Origin: DASYTH01 sp035762905
Lineage (GTDB): Bacteria; Actinomycetota; Actinomycetes; Mycobacteriales; Pseudonocardiaceae
Assembly (NCBI RefSeq): GCF_035762905.1
Contig: NZ_DASUCC010000057.1
Coordinates: forward strand, 1-56,444
Length of the DNA stretch: 56,444 bases
Direction: 5' to 3'
Shown: piece after piece, positions 1-8,111 of the stretch
Position numbering within the stretch: the first letter of the stretch is position 1
How the letters are laid out: the number at the start of each line of letters is the position of its first letter
Notes under the pieces: generated by a model
Told to the model about the DNA's origin: nothing
Databases searched by the model: none
Seen by the model: only the letters and a program-made list of their open reading frames with translations
Program-made: the position numbers and the translations under genes

Positions 1-1
1 C

Positions 2-37
2 GAACGCGCCGCCCACCACATCTCGGACTACGTCTGA
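2..37 (+). CDS. Possible C-terminal tail of a gene entering from the left
   Basis: An open frame enters from the window edge and reads ERAAHHISDYV before a TGA at 35-37. Only eleven codons are visible, so neither family nor function can be given. The stop lies at the foot of a perfect hairpin (13-47), a plausible place for a gene to end with its terminator. It could also be a chance open stretch. Confidence 0.3.
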   Translation, partial: ERAAHHISDYV

Positions 38-47
38 GATGTGGTGG
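13..47. terminator. Perfect 12-bp stem hairpin, likely bidirectional terminator
   Basis: CCACCACATCTC (13-24) pairs perfectly with GAGATGTGGTGG (36-47) around an 11-nt loop. It lies just beyond the 3' end of the DUF397 gene on the minus strand and over the possible stop of the left-edge gene on the plus strand. There is no obvious U-tract, which is common for actinobacterial terminators. Confidence 0.6.
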
Positions 48-101
48 AACCCCGGCGAGTCCCCACTTCGGGACCCGCGAGTTCCCAAAACGGGCCGGTA
101 C

Positions 102-284
102 TCAGACCTGGTTCAGGTTGCCGTTCTTGGCGGCGTTCACCAGTGCGGCACCGTCGATCCGCAGGGTTGGCCCGGTTGGGTTTTTCGAGTCGCGCACAGC
201 GTCGAGGGTGTGGGCCAGTTCGACGCAGCCGTTTGCGCTCGCGCCGCTCCGGCTGGATTTGCGCCACCTGGTCTGATTGATCAT
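102..284 (-). CDS. DUF397 domain protein
   Basis: A 60-residue protein with the DUF397 pattern: an N-terminal TRWRKSSRS, a central GCVELA, then a strand carrying DSKNPTGP. DUF397 proteins occur almost only in actinobacteria and are usually encoded beside an XRE regulator carrying DUF5753. That is the case here: the start overlaps the regulator's stop by four bases (ATGA), so the two are translationally coupled. In related pairs the small protein is thought to work with its regulator, as in the BldB/WhiJ-type systems. The target of this pair is not visible. Confidence 0.85.
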   Translation of the reverse strand: MINQTRWRKSSRSGASANGCVELAHTLDAVRDSKNPTGPTLRIDGAALVNAAKNGNLNQV

Positions 285-1138
285 TTCCTCTTCTCCAGAT
301 CCCTTACCCCTGAGGCGATGAGTGCTGCGGAATCCTCCGGGGTCAGCGCCAAGTCGGTTACCTCGTCGAACATGGCGGCAAATTGCCCGACGTCGTTCTC
401 ATTCTCCACCCACACACCGCCAGCCGCGTCTTCCACGAACACAACGGGTAGGTCGTCAGCCGCGTACCCGATGATCATGAACGCTCCTTCCATCGTCGCG
501 TACGCTCCGGCGCGGAATGCCACGACTTGGATGGTCACGTTGTCATGCTTGCCCATCTGCACCAGATGGTTGAGCTGGTCGATCATTACCGACGTGTCGC
601 CGATGACGCGGCGGATCACCGCCTCGTCGATGAGCGCGTGCAGTTTCAGCGGATTGGCCTCGGTGAGCCGCACCTGTCGGTTCATGCGTGCGGTCACATA
701 GCGCTCAGTCCGCTCAGAGACGTGGAACTGCCGGCCCGACGCGTTGATCGCTCGCGCATAGGCGACGGTCTGGAGGAGTCCCGGGACGACCAGCGGTGAG
801 AGGGCGCGCTCGGTGTCCGCCTCGGCTTCCGCCCGAAGGAATGCGCGGAAGGCTCGCGAACTGCCGGCCGGTGTGACCACTCTCGTCGCGGGTTCGCCAG
901 CGTCCTCCCACAGGACCGCTGCCTCGGCACGTTTCGCCTCATCGGCGCCGTAGAGACCAAGCAAGGCCTGGAGAGCAGGCCAGCCGGGACGGATCTGCCC
1001 TGTCTCGTAACGACTCGCCGTCGGTTCCCTGACCCGGAGCAGCTCGGCCGCGTCGCGCAGGTTGAGCCCGGCGTCGAGCCGGAGGCGTTCAAGGAGCTGG
1101 CCGAGTCGTCGCTTACGCCGGGTGGGGGTGGTCGGCAC
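281..1138 (-). CDS. XRE-family regulator with DUF5753 domain
   Basis: A 285-residue DNA-binding regulator. Residues ~10-65 form a helix-turn-helix (RLGQLLERLRLDAGLNLRD, then SRYETGQIRP). Residues ~95-275 match DUF5753, with the typical PGLLQT followed by YARAI. The GTG start at 1138 has no ribosome binding site. A TAGTCT box (1150-1145 on the minus strand) ends six bases before it, so translation is probably leaderless. The gene is upstream of and coupled to the DUF397 gene. Such pairs act in development and antibiotic control in Streptomyces, but this pair's role is unknown. Codon use is less G/C-biased than in the neighbouring metabolic genes. Confidence 0.88.
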   Translation of the reverse strand: MPTTPTRRKRRLGQLLERLRLDAGLNLRDAAELLRVREPTASRYETGQIRPGWPALQALLGLYGADEAKRAEAAVLWEDAGEPATRVVTPAGSSRAFRAFLRAEAEADTERALSPLVVPGLLQTVAYARAINASGRQFHVSERTERYVTARMNRQVRLTEANPLKLHALIDEAVIRRVIGDTSVMIDQLNHLVQMGKHDNVTIQVVAFRAGAYATMEGAFMIIGYAADDLPVVFVEDAAGGVWVENENDVGQFAAMFDEVTDLALTPEDSAALIASGVRDLEKRK

Positions 1139-1144
1139 GCGCAG

Positions 1145-1150
1145 AGACTA
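1145..1150 (-). promoter_or_regulatory. -10 box of a leaderless promoter (XRE gene)
   Basis: Read on the minus strand this is TAGTCT, then CTGCGC, then the GTG start at 1138. The TANNNT-N6-GTG arrangement puts the transcription start on or next to the start codon. No -35 box is clear. Confidence 0.5.
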
Positions 1151-1268
1151 GCGTGTGCTCACCGTGACTGTGGTGGCACTTAGAGTTGCTAGGCGTACTT
1201 GCGCCCCATATATTGCGTATCTGCCGTCCAGCCCCGTGGGCGGTCAGCGATGCGGAGGTCGATCCGAA

Positions 1269-1763
1269 ATGAGCGTGGATTCCCTCGGGATCAGCGTGTG
1301 CGCAACGGATTCGCTCTACCTGGTGGTCAGCCGGGCGGAGGAGATGGCCGCCCTGGTGATCAAGACCGAGGGGACGCACTGCGAGATCCAGATGGACCGC
1401 GCGACCGTGCACGCGCTGCGAGACCAGCTTCCGGCAGTCCTCGCCGGTCTGAACGGGTGGGCGGCCGAGACCGAGCGGTGCCTCGCGGTCGGCGCCGCTC
1501 GGCGTCAGGCGGTCGACGTGGCGGCGCGGGCCCGGGAGGTCGCGTTGGCGGTCGAGCAGGCCGGCGAACCGACGTTGGCCGCGTCGCTGCGCCGGTTGGC
1601 CAACGATGCGAGCGCGAAAACGACGGCGGTGGAGGTGGCGGTGACCGCATTCGAGGACGCGGCGGTGGAGGTGGACGGTGCCGCGCACCGGCTGATCCAT
1701 CTCACCGGGGAGGCCGAGGATTTCCTGCGGGGCCTGCGCGGAACCCGACCGGCGCACCGGTGA
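1269..1763 (+). CDS. Hypothetical helical protein
   Basis: A 164-residue protein that I do not recognise. The open frame extends upstream to 1155, but ATG 1269 is preceded by GGAGG (1254-1258) at good spacing, so it is taken as the start. The sequence is rich in alanine, valine and arginine, has no signal peptide or membrane segment, and is mostly helical from residue ~50 (long AAR/AVE repeats), which suggests a helical bundle or coiled coil. It is transcribed away from the XRE gene, with a ~130-bp shared upstream region. The family and function are unknown. Confidence 0.7.
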   Translation: MSVDSLGISVCATDSLYLVVSRAEEMAALVIKTEGTHCEIQMDRATVHALRDQLPAVLAGLNGWAAETERCLAVGAARRQAVDVAARAREVALAVEQAGEPTLAASLRRLANDASAKTTAVEVAVTAFEDAAVEVDGAAHRLIHLTGEAEDFLRGLRGTRPAHR

Positions 1764-1791
1764 ACGTGTGTGGCCAGGACCGGGTTGCCGG

Positions 1792-1971
1792 TTACGGCTG
1801 TGTGTCGATGATGGTGATCGGGTCGAGGTCGTCGGCGACGGTGCGGAGGGCTCGGGCCAGGTCGCGGCGGTCGGGGTTGGCGAGGCGGCCGGCGAGCAGG
1901 TCGTCGACGACGGGGCAGAGGTGGTCGCGGAGCACGATCAGGGCCGCCACCAGGCGGCGGTCCGGGTCCAT
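1792..1971 (-). CDS. Small hypothetical protein (59 aa)
   Basis: A 59-residue charged protein beginning MDPDRRLVAALIVLRDHL and ending in PITIIDTQP. The longer open frame starts at 2028, but ATG 1971 has a GGAGG ten bases upstream on the minus strand and is preferred. It is probably helical, with no cysteine or membrane segment. It is convergent with the 1269 gene, and its stop lies only 28 bases beyond that gene's stop. No family recognised. Confidence 0.6.
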   Translation of the reverse strand: MDPDRRLVAALIVLRDHLCPVVDDLLAGRLANPDRRDLARALRTVADDLDPITIIDTQP

Positions 1972-2090
1972 CTGCGGAGCACCTCCGGCAGTTGAGGTTA
2001 GGTGCGCCGCGGGCCGATGCCTTGCCACCCAGGCAAAGCGACCGGGCCGGGAGGGGGTAGGGGGCGGGCAACTCGGCGGGAGCGTGAAAA

Positions 2091-2118
2091 GGGTGCCGCG
2101 GCGCGCGCCGCGGCACCC
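2091..2118 (-). terminator. Intrinsic terminator of the lipase gene
   Basis: A perfect 28-bp palindrome whose left half is GGGTGCCGCGGCGC. On the minus strand it starts 10 bases after the lipase stop codon and is followed by TTTT (the aaaa at 2087-2090 on the plus strand). This is a classic stem plus U-tract and the strongest terminator in the window. Confidence 0.85.
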
Positions 2119-2127
2119 CGGTTCGAC

Positions 2128-2871
2128 CTAGATGGCGAAGCAGTTGAGCGTGATCGGGGCGCCGCGCAGTGCGTCGGTGATGCCGGTGTAGGTGGTGCCG
2201 TCGAGTGGCAGGCCGATGTGGTCGACCACGCGCAGCGGACACCGGGACTGGATGAGCACGTTGGTGGCGCCGTCCCGGAGGGTGGCGTTGTCGATCGGCC
2301 GGACCAACTCGTCGAGGACGGTGTAGAGGTTGGTGTAGCGGACGGCGCCGATGGTGTCGTCGCCGGCGTTGAGGTTGTTCAGGAACGCCGAGCCGGCGGC
2401 CATCTGGTTGCAGGCCACGATGCCGAGGCAGTTGCCGAGGCCGAAGAACGCGGCCAGGTTGGCGATCACGGTGCCGTAGTGCGGTGCGGCCATGCTGACC
2501 AGGCTGTCCACTTCGGACGAACCGCCGAGGAACTTCACGTACTGCCGGGCGACCAGGCCGCCCTGCGAGTGGGCCACCAGGTCCACCCGGGCCGCGCCGG
2601 TCTGGGCGCGCACCCGGTCGGCGAAGGCGTCCAGGGCCCGCGCGGTGGCGGCGATGTCGCCGGTGCCCAGGTTCGGCAGCTCGAAGATGGACACCCGGTA
2701 CCCGTCGTGCCGCAGTCGTGCGGCGAGCGGTTCGTAGAAGAACGCGGGACCGAAGGTGCCGTTCACGATGATCACGGGATCGGGCCCGGCGGCGGCCGCC
2801 GGAGCTGCTGGAATGACGAAGAGTGTTGTAGAAATAACGGAGAGTAGTGAGATGCCGATACGACGGATCAC
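2128..2871 (-). CDS. Secreted triacylglycerol lipase/esterase
   Basis: An alpha/beta-hydrolase of about 247 residues. The N-terminus is a signal peptide: arginines, then a hydrophobic core, then an alanine-rich cleavage region (PAAPAAAA). The nucleophile elbow AHSQGG places the serine near residue 102, and a DHIG near the C-terminus may supply the histidine. This fits the small actinobacterial secreted lipases related to LipA/LipB. GTG 2871 is chosen because GGAGG lies five bases upstream. An ATG four codons earlier (2883) has no binding site. A perfect terminator follows. A palindromic site about 65 bases upstream of the start may control it or the divergent nitrate genes. Confidence 0.85.
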   Translation of the reverse strand: MIRRIGISLLSVISTTLFVIPAAPAAAAGPDPVIIVNGTFGPAFFYEPLAARLRHDGYRVSIFELPNLGTGDIAATARALDAFADRVRAQTGAARVDLVAHSQGGLVARQYVKFLGGSSEVDSLVSMAAPHYGTVIANLAAFFGLGNCLGIVACNQMAAGSAFLNNLNAGDDTIGAVRYTNLYTVLDELVRPIDNATLRDGATNVLIQSRCPLRVVDHIGLPLDGTTYTGITDALRGAPITLNCFAI

Positions 2872-2931
2872 GGATGCCTCCATGTGCAGGACGTCGCTGG
2901 CCTGTGGTGATCCTCACAGTAAGACGCACCC

Positions 2932-2977
2932 GAAAGTTACTCAATAGTAACGAGGCAGAAAGTTACTGAACGGTAGC
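2932..2977. promoter_or_regulatory. Two tandem GTTAC-n6-GTARC sites; candidate GlnR box or TetR-type operator
   Basis: GTTAC at 2936 is followed 11 bases later by GTAAC (2947). The same layout recurs 26 bases on as GTTAC (2962) and GTAGC (2973). Both copies begin GAAAGTTACT. The 11-bp phasing fits the published GlnR consensus gTnAC-n6-GaAAC. The first copy is also a perfect inverted repeat (GTTACT-caat-AGTAAC), as expected for a TetR-type operator. It lies between the divergent lipase and nitrate reductase genes, ~125-165 bases upstream of nasA. Confidence 0.5.
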
Positions 2978-3099
2978 TGGACATCCTCACCGCCGGCCCC
3001 GCCGCGCTGCGCAGCCAAGTTCGCGCTCCCGAAACACGCAGGCATCCCCGGGTAACAACCCCTTCCTACGGTCGAGCCCGACCCGGAGGGAGGTGGTGC

Positions 3100-5154
3100 A
3101 TGGCCGACACCCACTGCCCGTACTGCGCTCTGCAGTGCGGCATGCGCCTGACCGGTGCCGAGGTGGCGCCGCGCGAGTTCCCCACCAACCGCGGCGGCCT
3201 GTGCCAGAAGGGCTGGACCGCGGGCACCCTGCTCACCTCCGCCGCCCGGCTGACCACCCCGCTGGTCCGTACCGGCGGCGAACTGCGGCCGGCCAGCTGG
3301 GCCGCGGCCCTCGACCTGGTCGCCGGCACGATCACCCGGCTGCGCGCCGAGCACGGACCGGACTCGGTCGCGGTGTTCGGCGGCGGCGGGCTGACCAACG
3401 AGAAGGCCTACCTGCTCGGCAAGTTCGCCCGGGTCGCGCTGGGCACCGCGCAGATCGACTACAACGGCCGGTTCTGCATGTCCTCGGCCGCCGCCGCCGG
3501 GTTGCGCGCCTTCGGCGTCGACCGCGGGCTGCCGTTCCCGGTCACCGACCTGGCCGACGCCGACGCGGTGCTGCTGGTCGGGGCGAACCCGGCCGAGACC
3601 ATGCCGCCGTTCATGCAGCACCTGACCGCCGCCCGGGACGCCGGCGGGCTGATCGTGGTCGACCCGCGCCGCACTCCGACCGCGGAGCAGGCCACCCTGC
3701 ACCTGCAACCCGCACCCGGCACCGATCTGGCGCTGGCCCTCGGCATCCTGCATGCCGCGGTGGCCGGCGGGCACCTGCGCACGGACTACCTCGCCGCGCG
3801 CACCACCGGGTTCGACGCCGCCTGGCGGATTGCTGCCGGTGCCTGGCCCGAGCGGGTCGAGCGGATCACCGGGGTCAGCGCCGCCGACCAGCGCGCCGCC
3901 GCCGAGCTGCTGGCCCGGGCCGACCGGGCCTACGTGCTGACCGCGCGCGGCGCCGAGCAGCACGCCACCGGAACCGACACCGTGGGCGCCTGGATCAACC
4001 TGGCGCTCGCGCTCGGCCTGCCCGGCCGGGCCGGCTCCGGTTACGGCTGCCTGACCGGGCAGGGCAACGGACAGGGCGGCCGCGAGCACGGTCAGAAGGC
4101 CGACCAGCTCCCCGGCTACCGGCGGATCGACGACCCGGCCGCGCGGGCGCACGTGGCCGGGGTGTGGGGGGTGGCGCCGGAGTCGCTGCCCGGCCCCGGC
4201 CGCTCGGCCTACGAACTGCTGGACGCGCTCGGCACCGAAACCGGCCCGCGCGCCCTGCTGGTCTTCGGCAGCAACGTGGGCGTGTCCGCACCGGCCGCCG
4301 CCCGAGTCGCCGACCGATTGTCCACAGTGGATCTGCTGGTGGTCGCCGACGTGGTCCTTTCGGAGACCGCGGCCCGGGCCGACGTCGTGCTGCCGGTGAC
4401 CCAGTGGGCAGAGGAGGACGGCACCATGACCAACCTGGAGGGCCGGATCCTGTTGCGCCGCAAGGCCATCGACCCACCGGAGGGGGTGCGCACCGACCTG
4501 GCCGTGCTGCACGACCTCGCCGTGCGGCTCGGTCAGCCCCCGGACCGGTTCCCGGCCGAGGCCGAGCCGGTCTTCGACGAGCTGCGCCGGGCCTCCGCCG
4601 GTGGCCCGGCCGACTACGCCGGGATCAGCTACCACCGGCTGCGCGCCGGCGAAGCCCTGCACTGGCCGGTGCCCACCGCAGAACATCCCGGCACGCCGAG
4701 GATGTTCCTGAGCTCCTTCGCCCACCCGGACGGCCGGGCCCGGTTCGTCCCGGTGGACCACACCGGACCGGCCGAGCCGCCCGACGCCGATTTCCCCTTG
4801 CAGGCCACCACCGGCCGGGTCCTGCAGCACTACCAGTCCGGCGCGCAGACCCGGCTGGTGGCCGAGCTGACCGCGGCGGTCGGCGAGGCGTTCGTCGAGG
4901 TGCACCCGGACACCGCGCGGCGGGCCGGGCTGGCCGACGGCGACGCCGCGCTGGTCAGCTCGCGGCGCGGCACCGTCCGTGCCCGGGTGCGGCACGTGCC
5001 GACCCTGCGGCCGGATCTGGTGTTCGTGCCATTCCACTTCCCGGACGAGCAGCGCGCCAACCTGATCACCAACACCGCGCTCGACCCGACCAGCCGGATG
5101 CCGGAGTTCAAGGTGTGCGCCGTGCGCATCGACCGGGCGGAGGCCCGGACATGA
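3100..5154 (+). CDS. nasA: Assimilatory nitrate reductase, molybdopterin catalytic subunit
   Basis: A 684-residue molybdopterin oxidoreductase that reduces nitrate to nitrite in the cytoplasm. The N-terminus has the [4Fe-4S] ligands C6, C9, C13 and C35 (HCPYC, LQCG, LCQKGW). The likely molybdenum ligand is C126 in NGRFCMSS, as in the Nas/Nap branch. The molydopterin dinucleotide-binding domain is C-terminal. There is no signal peptide, as expected for an assimilatory enzyme. ATG 3100 follows a strong GGAGGGAGG. It overlaps the next gene by ATGA, so electrons probably come from that FAD/[2Fe-2S] partner. This subunit is called nasA or nasC in different organisms. Confidence 0.92.
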   Translation: MADTHCPYCALQCGMRLTGAEVAPREFPTNRGGLCQKGWTAGTLLTSAARLTTPLVRTGGELRPASWAAALDLVAGTITRLRAEHGPDSVAVFGGGGLTNEKAYLLGKFARVALGTAQIDYNGRFCMSSAAAAGLRAFGVDRGLPFPVTDLADADAVLLVGANPAETMPPFMQHLTAARDAGGLIVVDPRRTPTAEQATLHLQPAPGTDLALALGILHAAVAGGHLRTDYLAARTTGFDAAWRIAAGAWPERVERITGVSAADQRAAAELLARADRAYVLTARGAEQHATGTDTVGAWINLALALGLPGRAGSGYGCLTGQGNGQGGREHGQKADQLPGYRRIDDPAARAHVAGVWGVAPESLPGPGRSAYELLDALGTETGPRALLVFGSNVGVSAPAAARVADRLSTVDLLVVADVVLSETAARADVVLPVTQWAEEDGTMTNLEGRILLRRKAIDPPEGVRTDLAVLHDLAVRLGQPPDRFPAEAEPVFDELRRASAGGPADYAGISYHRLRAGEALHWPVPTAEHPGTPRMFLSSFAHPDGRARFVPVDHTGPAEPPDADFPLQATTGRVLQHYQSGAQTRLVAELTAAVGEAFVEVHPDTARRAGLADGDAALVSSRRGTVRARVRHVPTLRPDLVFVPFHFPDEQRANLITNTALDPTSRMPEFKVCAVRIDRAEART

Positions 5155-6569
5155 CCCGGCGGGTGGTGGTCGTCGGCTACGGCATGGCCGGCGCCCGGCT
5201 GGTCGAGGAGATCCGCAGGCGCGACCCGGCCGGTGCGCGGGTGCACGTCACGGTGCTCGGCGAGGAACGGCATCCCGCCTACAACCGGGTGTTGCTCTCC
5301 GCGGTGGTCGGCGGGTCGATGACCCCGGACGCGGTGCGACTGCCGCGCCCGGCCGGCGTGGCGCCGCGGCTGGGCACCGCGGTGCGGGCCGTCGACCGCG
5401 CCGCCCGGCGGGTGCTGCTCGCCGACGGGTCCACCGTGGACTACGACGTGCTGGTGCTGGCCACGGGCAGCCGGCCATGGGTTCCGCCGACCGAGGGGTT
5501 GACCGGGGACGACGGGGAGCTTTCCGCCGGCGTTGCCGCGTTCCGCACGCTGGACGACTGCGAACGGATCCTGGCGCAGGCCCGCCCGGGCGCCCCGGTC
5601 GCGGTGCTCGGCGGCGGGCTGCTTGGCTTGGAGGCCGCGCGCGGGCTGGCGACCCGGGGCTGTCGGGTCACCGTGATCCACCCGGTCGGAAACCTGATGG
5701 AGCGCCAACTCGACCCGGCCGCCGGCCGGGTGCTCGCCCGGATCCTGACCGGGTTCGGCATCGAGCTGCGGCTCGGCGTGCTCGCCGCCGGCTACCTGCG
5801 CGGCGACGGGCTCAAGCTGGACGACGGCAGCCTGGTCCCGGCCGAGCTGGTCGTGGTCTCCGCCGGGGTGCTGCCGCGCACGGAACTGGCCGAGGCCGCC
5901 GGGCTCGCCGTCGACCGCGGCGTGCTGGTGGACGACGAGTTGTGCACCAACGATCCCCGGGTGCACGCGATCGGCGACTGCGCGCGGCATCCGGGGACCG
6001 TGGCCGGGCTGGTCCAGCCGGCCTGGGAGCAGGCGGCCGTGCTCGCCGACCTGGTCACCGGCGCCGACCCGGCGGCGCGCTACCTCGGCACCCCGGTGGT
6101 CACCCGGCTCAAGGCCCGCGACGTCGACCTGGCCGCACTCGGCGAGGTGCACACCGGCCCGGACGACACCGAGGCCGAGGTGCTCTGCCTGCAGGACACC
6201 GTTGGCGGCCGGTACGGGAAGTTGGTGATCCGGGACGGGCAGATCACCGGCGCGATCATGCTCGGCCTGCCGGACGCGGCGGCCACCGTCACCCAGCTCT
6301 ACGACCGGGGCGTGCCGGCGCCGTCCGACCGGATCGCCCTGCTGCTCGGCCGGTCCGGGGCGCCCACCGCGCACAGCCCGGCCGACCTGCCGGCGTCGGC
6401 GTTGATCTGTCGGTGCAACACCGTCACCAAGGGACAGCTCGTCACGGCCTGGCGCGCCGGCAAACGCGACGTGGCCGGGCTGGCCGAATCCACCAGGGCC
6501 ACCACGGGCTGCGGAAGCTGCCGGGACACCGTCCGCGGCATCGCCGAGTGGCTCGCCGCCACCAGCTGA
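5151..6569 (+). CDS. Nitrate reductase electron-transfer subunit (FAD, BFD-like [2Fe-2S])
   Basis: A 472-residue FAD-dependent pyridine-nucleotide oxidoreductase. It has an N-terminal FAD Rossmann motif (VVVGYGMAG), a second nucleotide-binding motif near residue 155 (VAVLGGGLLGLEA), and a C-terminal BFD-type [2Fe-2S] domain with paired cysteines (ICRCN, then GCGSC). This layout matches the N-terminal half of NirB and the NasB subunit of assimilatory nitrate reductases, which pass electrons from NAD(P)H to the molybdenum subunit. It is coupled to nasA by ATGA. A paralogous module forms the front of NirB in this cluster. Confidence 0.87.
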   Translation: MTRRVVVVGYGMAGARLVEEIRRRDPAGARVHVTVLGEERHPAYNRVLLSAVVGGSMTPDAVRLPRPAGVAPRLGTAVRAVDRAARRVLLADGSTVDYDVLVLATGSRPWVPPTEGLTGDDGELSAGVAAFRTLDDCERILAQARPGAPVAVLGGGLLGLEAARGLATRGCRVTVIHPVGNLMERQLDPAAGRVLARILTGFGIELRLGVLAAGYLRGDGLKLDDGSLVPAELVVVSAGVLPRTELAEAAGLAVDRGVLVDDELCTNDPRVHAIGDCARHPGTVAGLVQPAWEQAAVLADLVTGADPAARYLGTPVVTRLKARDVDLAALGEVHTGPDDTEAEVLCLQDTVGGRYGKLVIRDGQITGAIMLGLPDAAATVTQLYDRGVPAPSDRIALLLGRSGAPTAHSPADLPASALICRCNTVTKGQLVTAWRAGKRDVAGLAESTRATTGCGSCRDTVRGIAEWLAATS

Positions 6570-6586
6570 GAAGGAGAACCCCGAGT

Positions 6587-8110
6587 ATGAGTGCCACTCT
6601 GGAGGCCCCCGCGGCATCACCGGTCCGCCGTGGCGGCCGGTGGATCGACCACTGGGACCCGGACAACGAGGAGTTCTGGGCCAGCACCGGACGCCGGGTC
6701 GCCCGCAAGAACCTGATCTTCTCGATCTTCGCCGAGCACCTGGGGTTCGCCATCTGGGTGCTCTGGTCGGTGGTCGTGATCAATCTGGCCAACGCCGGGC
6801 TGCCGATGAGCCTGGCCGAGATGTTCTGGCTGACCGCGGTGCCGAACCTGATCGGGTCCACGCTGCGCATCCCGTACACGTTCGCGGTGCCCCGGTTCGG
6901 CGGCCGGCTCTGGACCGGGATCAGCGCCACGCTGCTGCTCATTCCGGCGCTGCTGCTGGCCGTCGTGGTGCCCAGCGGTTGGCTCGCGGCGGCGCCGCAC
7001 GACACCCAGTTCTGGGTGCTGCTGGCCTGCGCGGCGACGGCCGGCTTCGGCGGCGGCAACTTCTCCTCGTCCATGGCCAACATCTCGTTCTTCTACCCGG
7101 AGAAGAAGAAGGGCTTCGCGCTCGGCCTGAACGCGGCCGGCGGCAACCTCGGGGTCGCGGTGGTGCAGCTGGTGGTGCCGCTGGTGGTGATCGTCGGGGT
7201 GCCGGTGGCCGCGGCCAAGCTGCCCAAGCACGAGGTGCACCTGGCCTACGCCGGCCTGTTCTGGGTTCCGTTCATCGTGGTCGCCGCGATCTGCGCGTGG
7301 CTGTTCATGGACAGCATCAGCGACGCGAAGGCGGACACCCGGTCCTACGCGAGCGCGTTGCGGCACAGCCAGACCTGGATCATGTCGATCCTCTACATCG
7401 GTACGTTCGGTTCGTTCATCGGCTACTCGTTCGCGCTGCCACTGGTGATCAAGAACACCTTCCCGGAGTTCCTGGCCGCCAACCCGTTCATCGCCACCTA
7501 TCTGGCCGGTCTCGGCTTCATGGGCGCGCTGATCGGCTCGGTGGCCCGGCCGTTCGGCGGCTGGCTGTCCGACCGGATCGGCGGCTCGACGGTGACCTTC
7601 TGGTGCTTCGTCGGCATGGGACTGCTCACCGCGCTTGCCATCGCCGGGGTCAAGGCGCACAGCTTCGGGCTGTTCTTCAGCTCCTACATGGTGATCTTCA
7701 TGCTGTCCGGCGCGGCCAACGGATCCACCTACCGGATGATCCCGCTGATCTTCAGCGCGCTCGGCCGCAAGGAGGTCGCCGAGAAGGGCGGTGATCCGGC
7801 CGCCACGGCGCTGCGGTTCAAACGGGAGGCGGCCGCGGTGATCGGGATCGCCGGTGCGATCGGAGCGTTCGGCGGCTTCCTGATCCAGGTCATGTTCCGC
7901 CAGGCCAGCCTGGACGTGACCGCGAAGGTCGCCGCCGCCAGCGCCGCGGAGAAGTCCGCCGTGGCCGCGGCCAACGCCGACTGGTCCACCTCGGCTCTGT
8001 GGGTCTTCCTGGCCGGCTACGTCGTGTTCGCCGGCATGACCTGGTTCTACTACCTGCGCAGGTCCTTCGCCGTCAACCGGGTGCCGAGCCTTGCCTACGC
8101 CCGGGTGTAG
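6587..8110 (+). CDS. narK: Nitrate/nitrite transporter, NarK family (MFS)
   Basis: A 507-residue major-facilitator protein with about twelve membrane segments. It carries the glycine-rich nitrate-porter signatures: GFGGGNFSSSMANISFF near residue 150, and GLNAAGGNLGV shortly after. It follows the reductase genes by 17 bases with an AAGGAG site, so it is in the same operon and probably imports nitrate and/or exports nitrite. A long loop of ~40 residues between the last two helices is alanine- and lysine-rich. Its stop lies just before the stop of a convergent gene (8112). Confidence 0.92.
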   Translation: MSATLEAPAASPVRRGGRWIDHWDPDNEEFWASTGRRVARKNLIFSIFAEHLGFAIWVLWSVVVINLANAGLPMSLAEMFWLTAVPNLIGSTLRIPYTFAVPRFGGRLWTGISATLLLIPALLLAVVVPSGWLAAAPHDTQFWVLLACAATAGFGGGNFSSSMANISFFYPEKKKGFALGLNAAGGNLGVAVVQLVVPLVVIVGVPVAAAKLPKHEVHLAYAGLFWVPFIVVAAICAWLFMDSISDAKADTRSYASALRHSQTWIMSILYIGTFGSFIGYSFALPLVIKNTFPEFLAANPFIATYLAGLGFMGALIGSVARPFGGWLSDRIGGSTVTFWCFVGMGLLTALAIAGVKAHSFGLFFSSYMVIFMLSGAANGSTYRMIPLIFSALGRKEVAEKGGDPAATALRFKREAAAVIGIAGAIGAFGGFLIQVMFRQASLDVTAKVAAASAAEKSAVAAANADWSTSALWVFLAGYVVFAGMTWFYYLRRSFAVNRVPSLAYARV

Positions 8111-8111
8111 C

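Noticed and set aside
2872..2883. ATG 2883 as the lipase start
   Set aside because: There is no binding site before it, while its own GGAGG serves GTG 2871 at ideal spacing. The signal peptide reads well from 2871.
2941..5037. Very long minus-strand frames across nasA, adnA/adnB and virB4-like genes
   Set aside because: They are high-GC shadow frames: glycine/arginine/histidine-rich, no domains, and opposite to genes with clear motifs.
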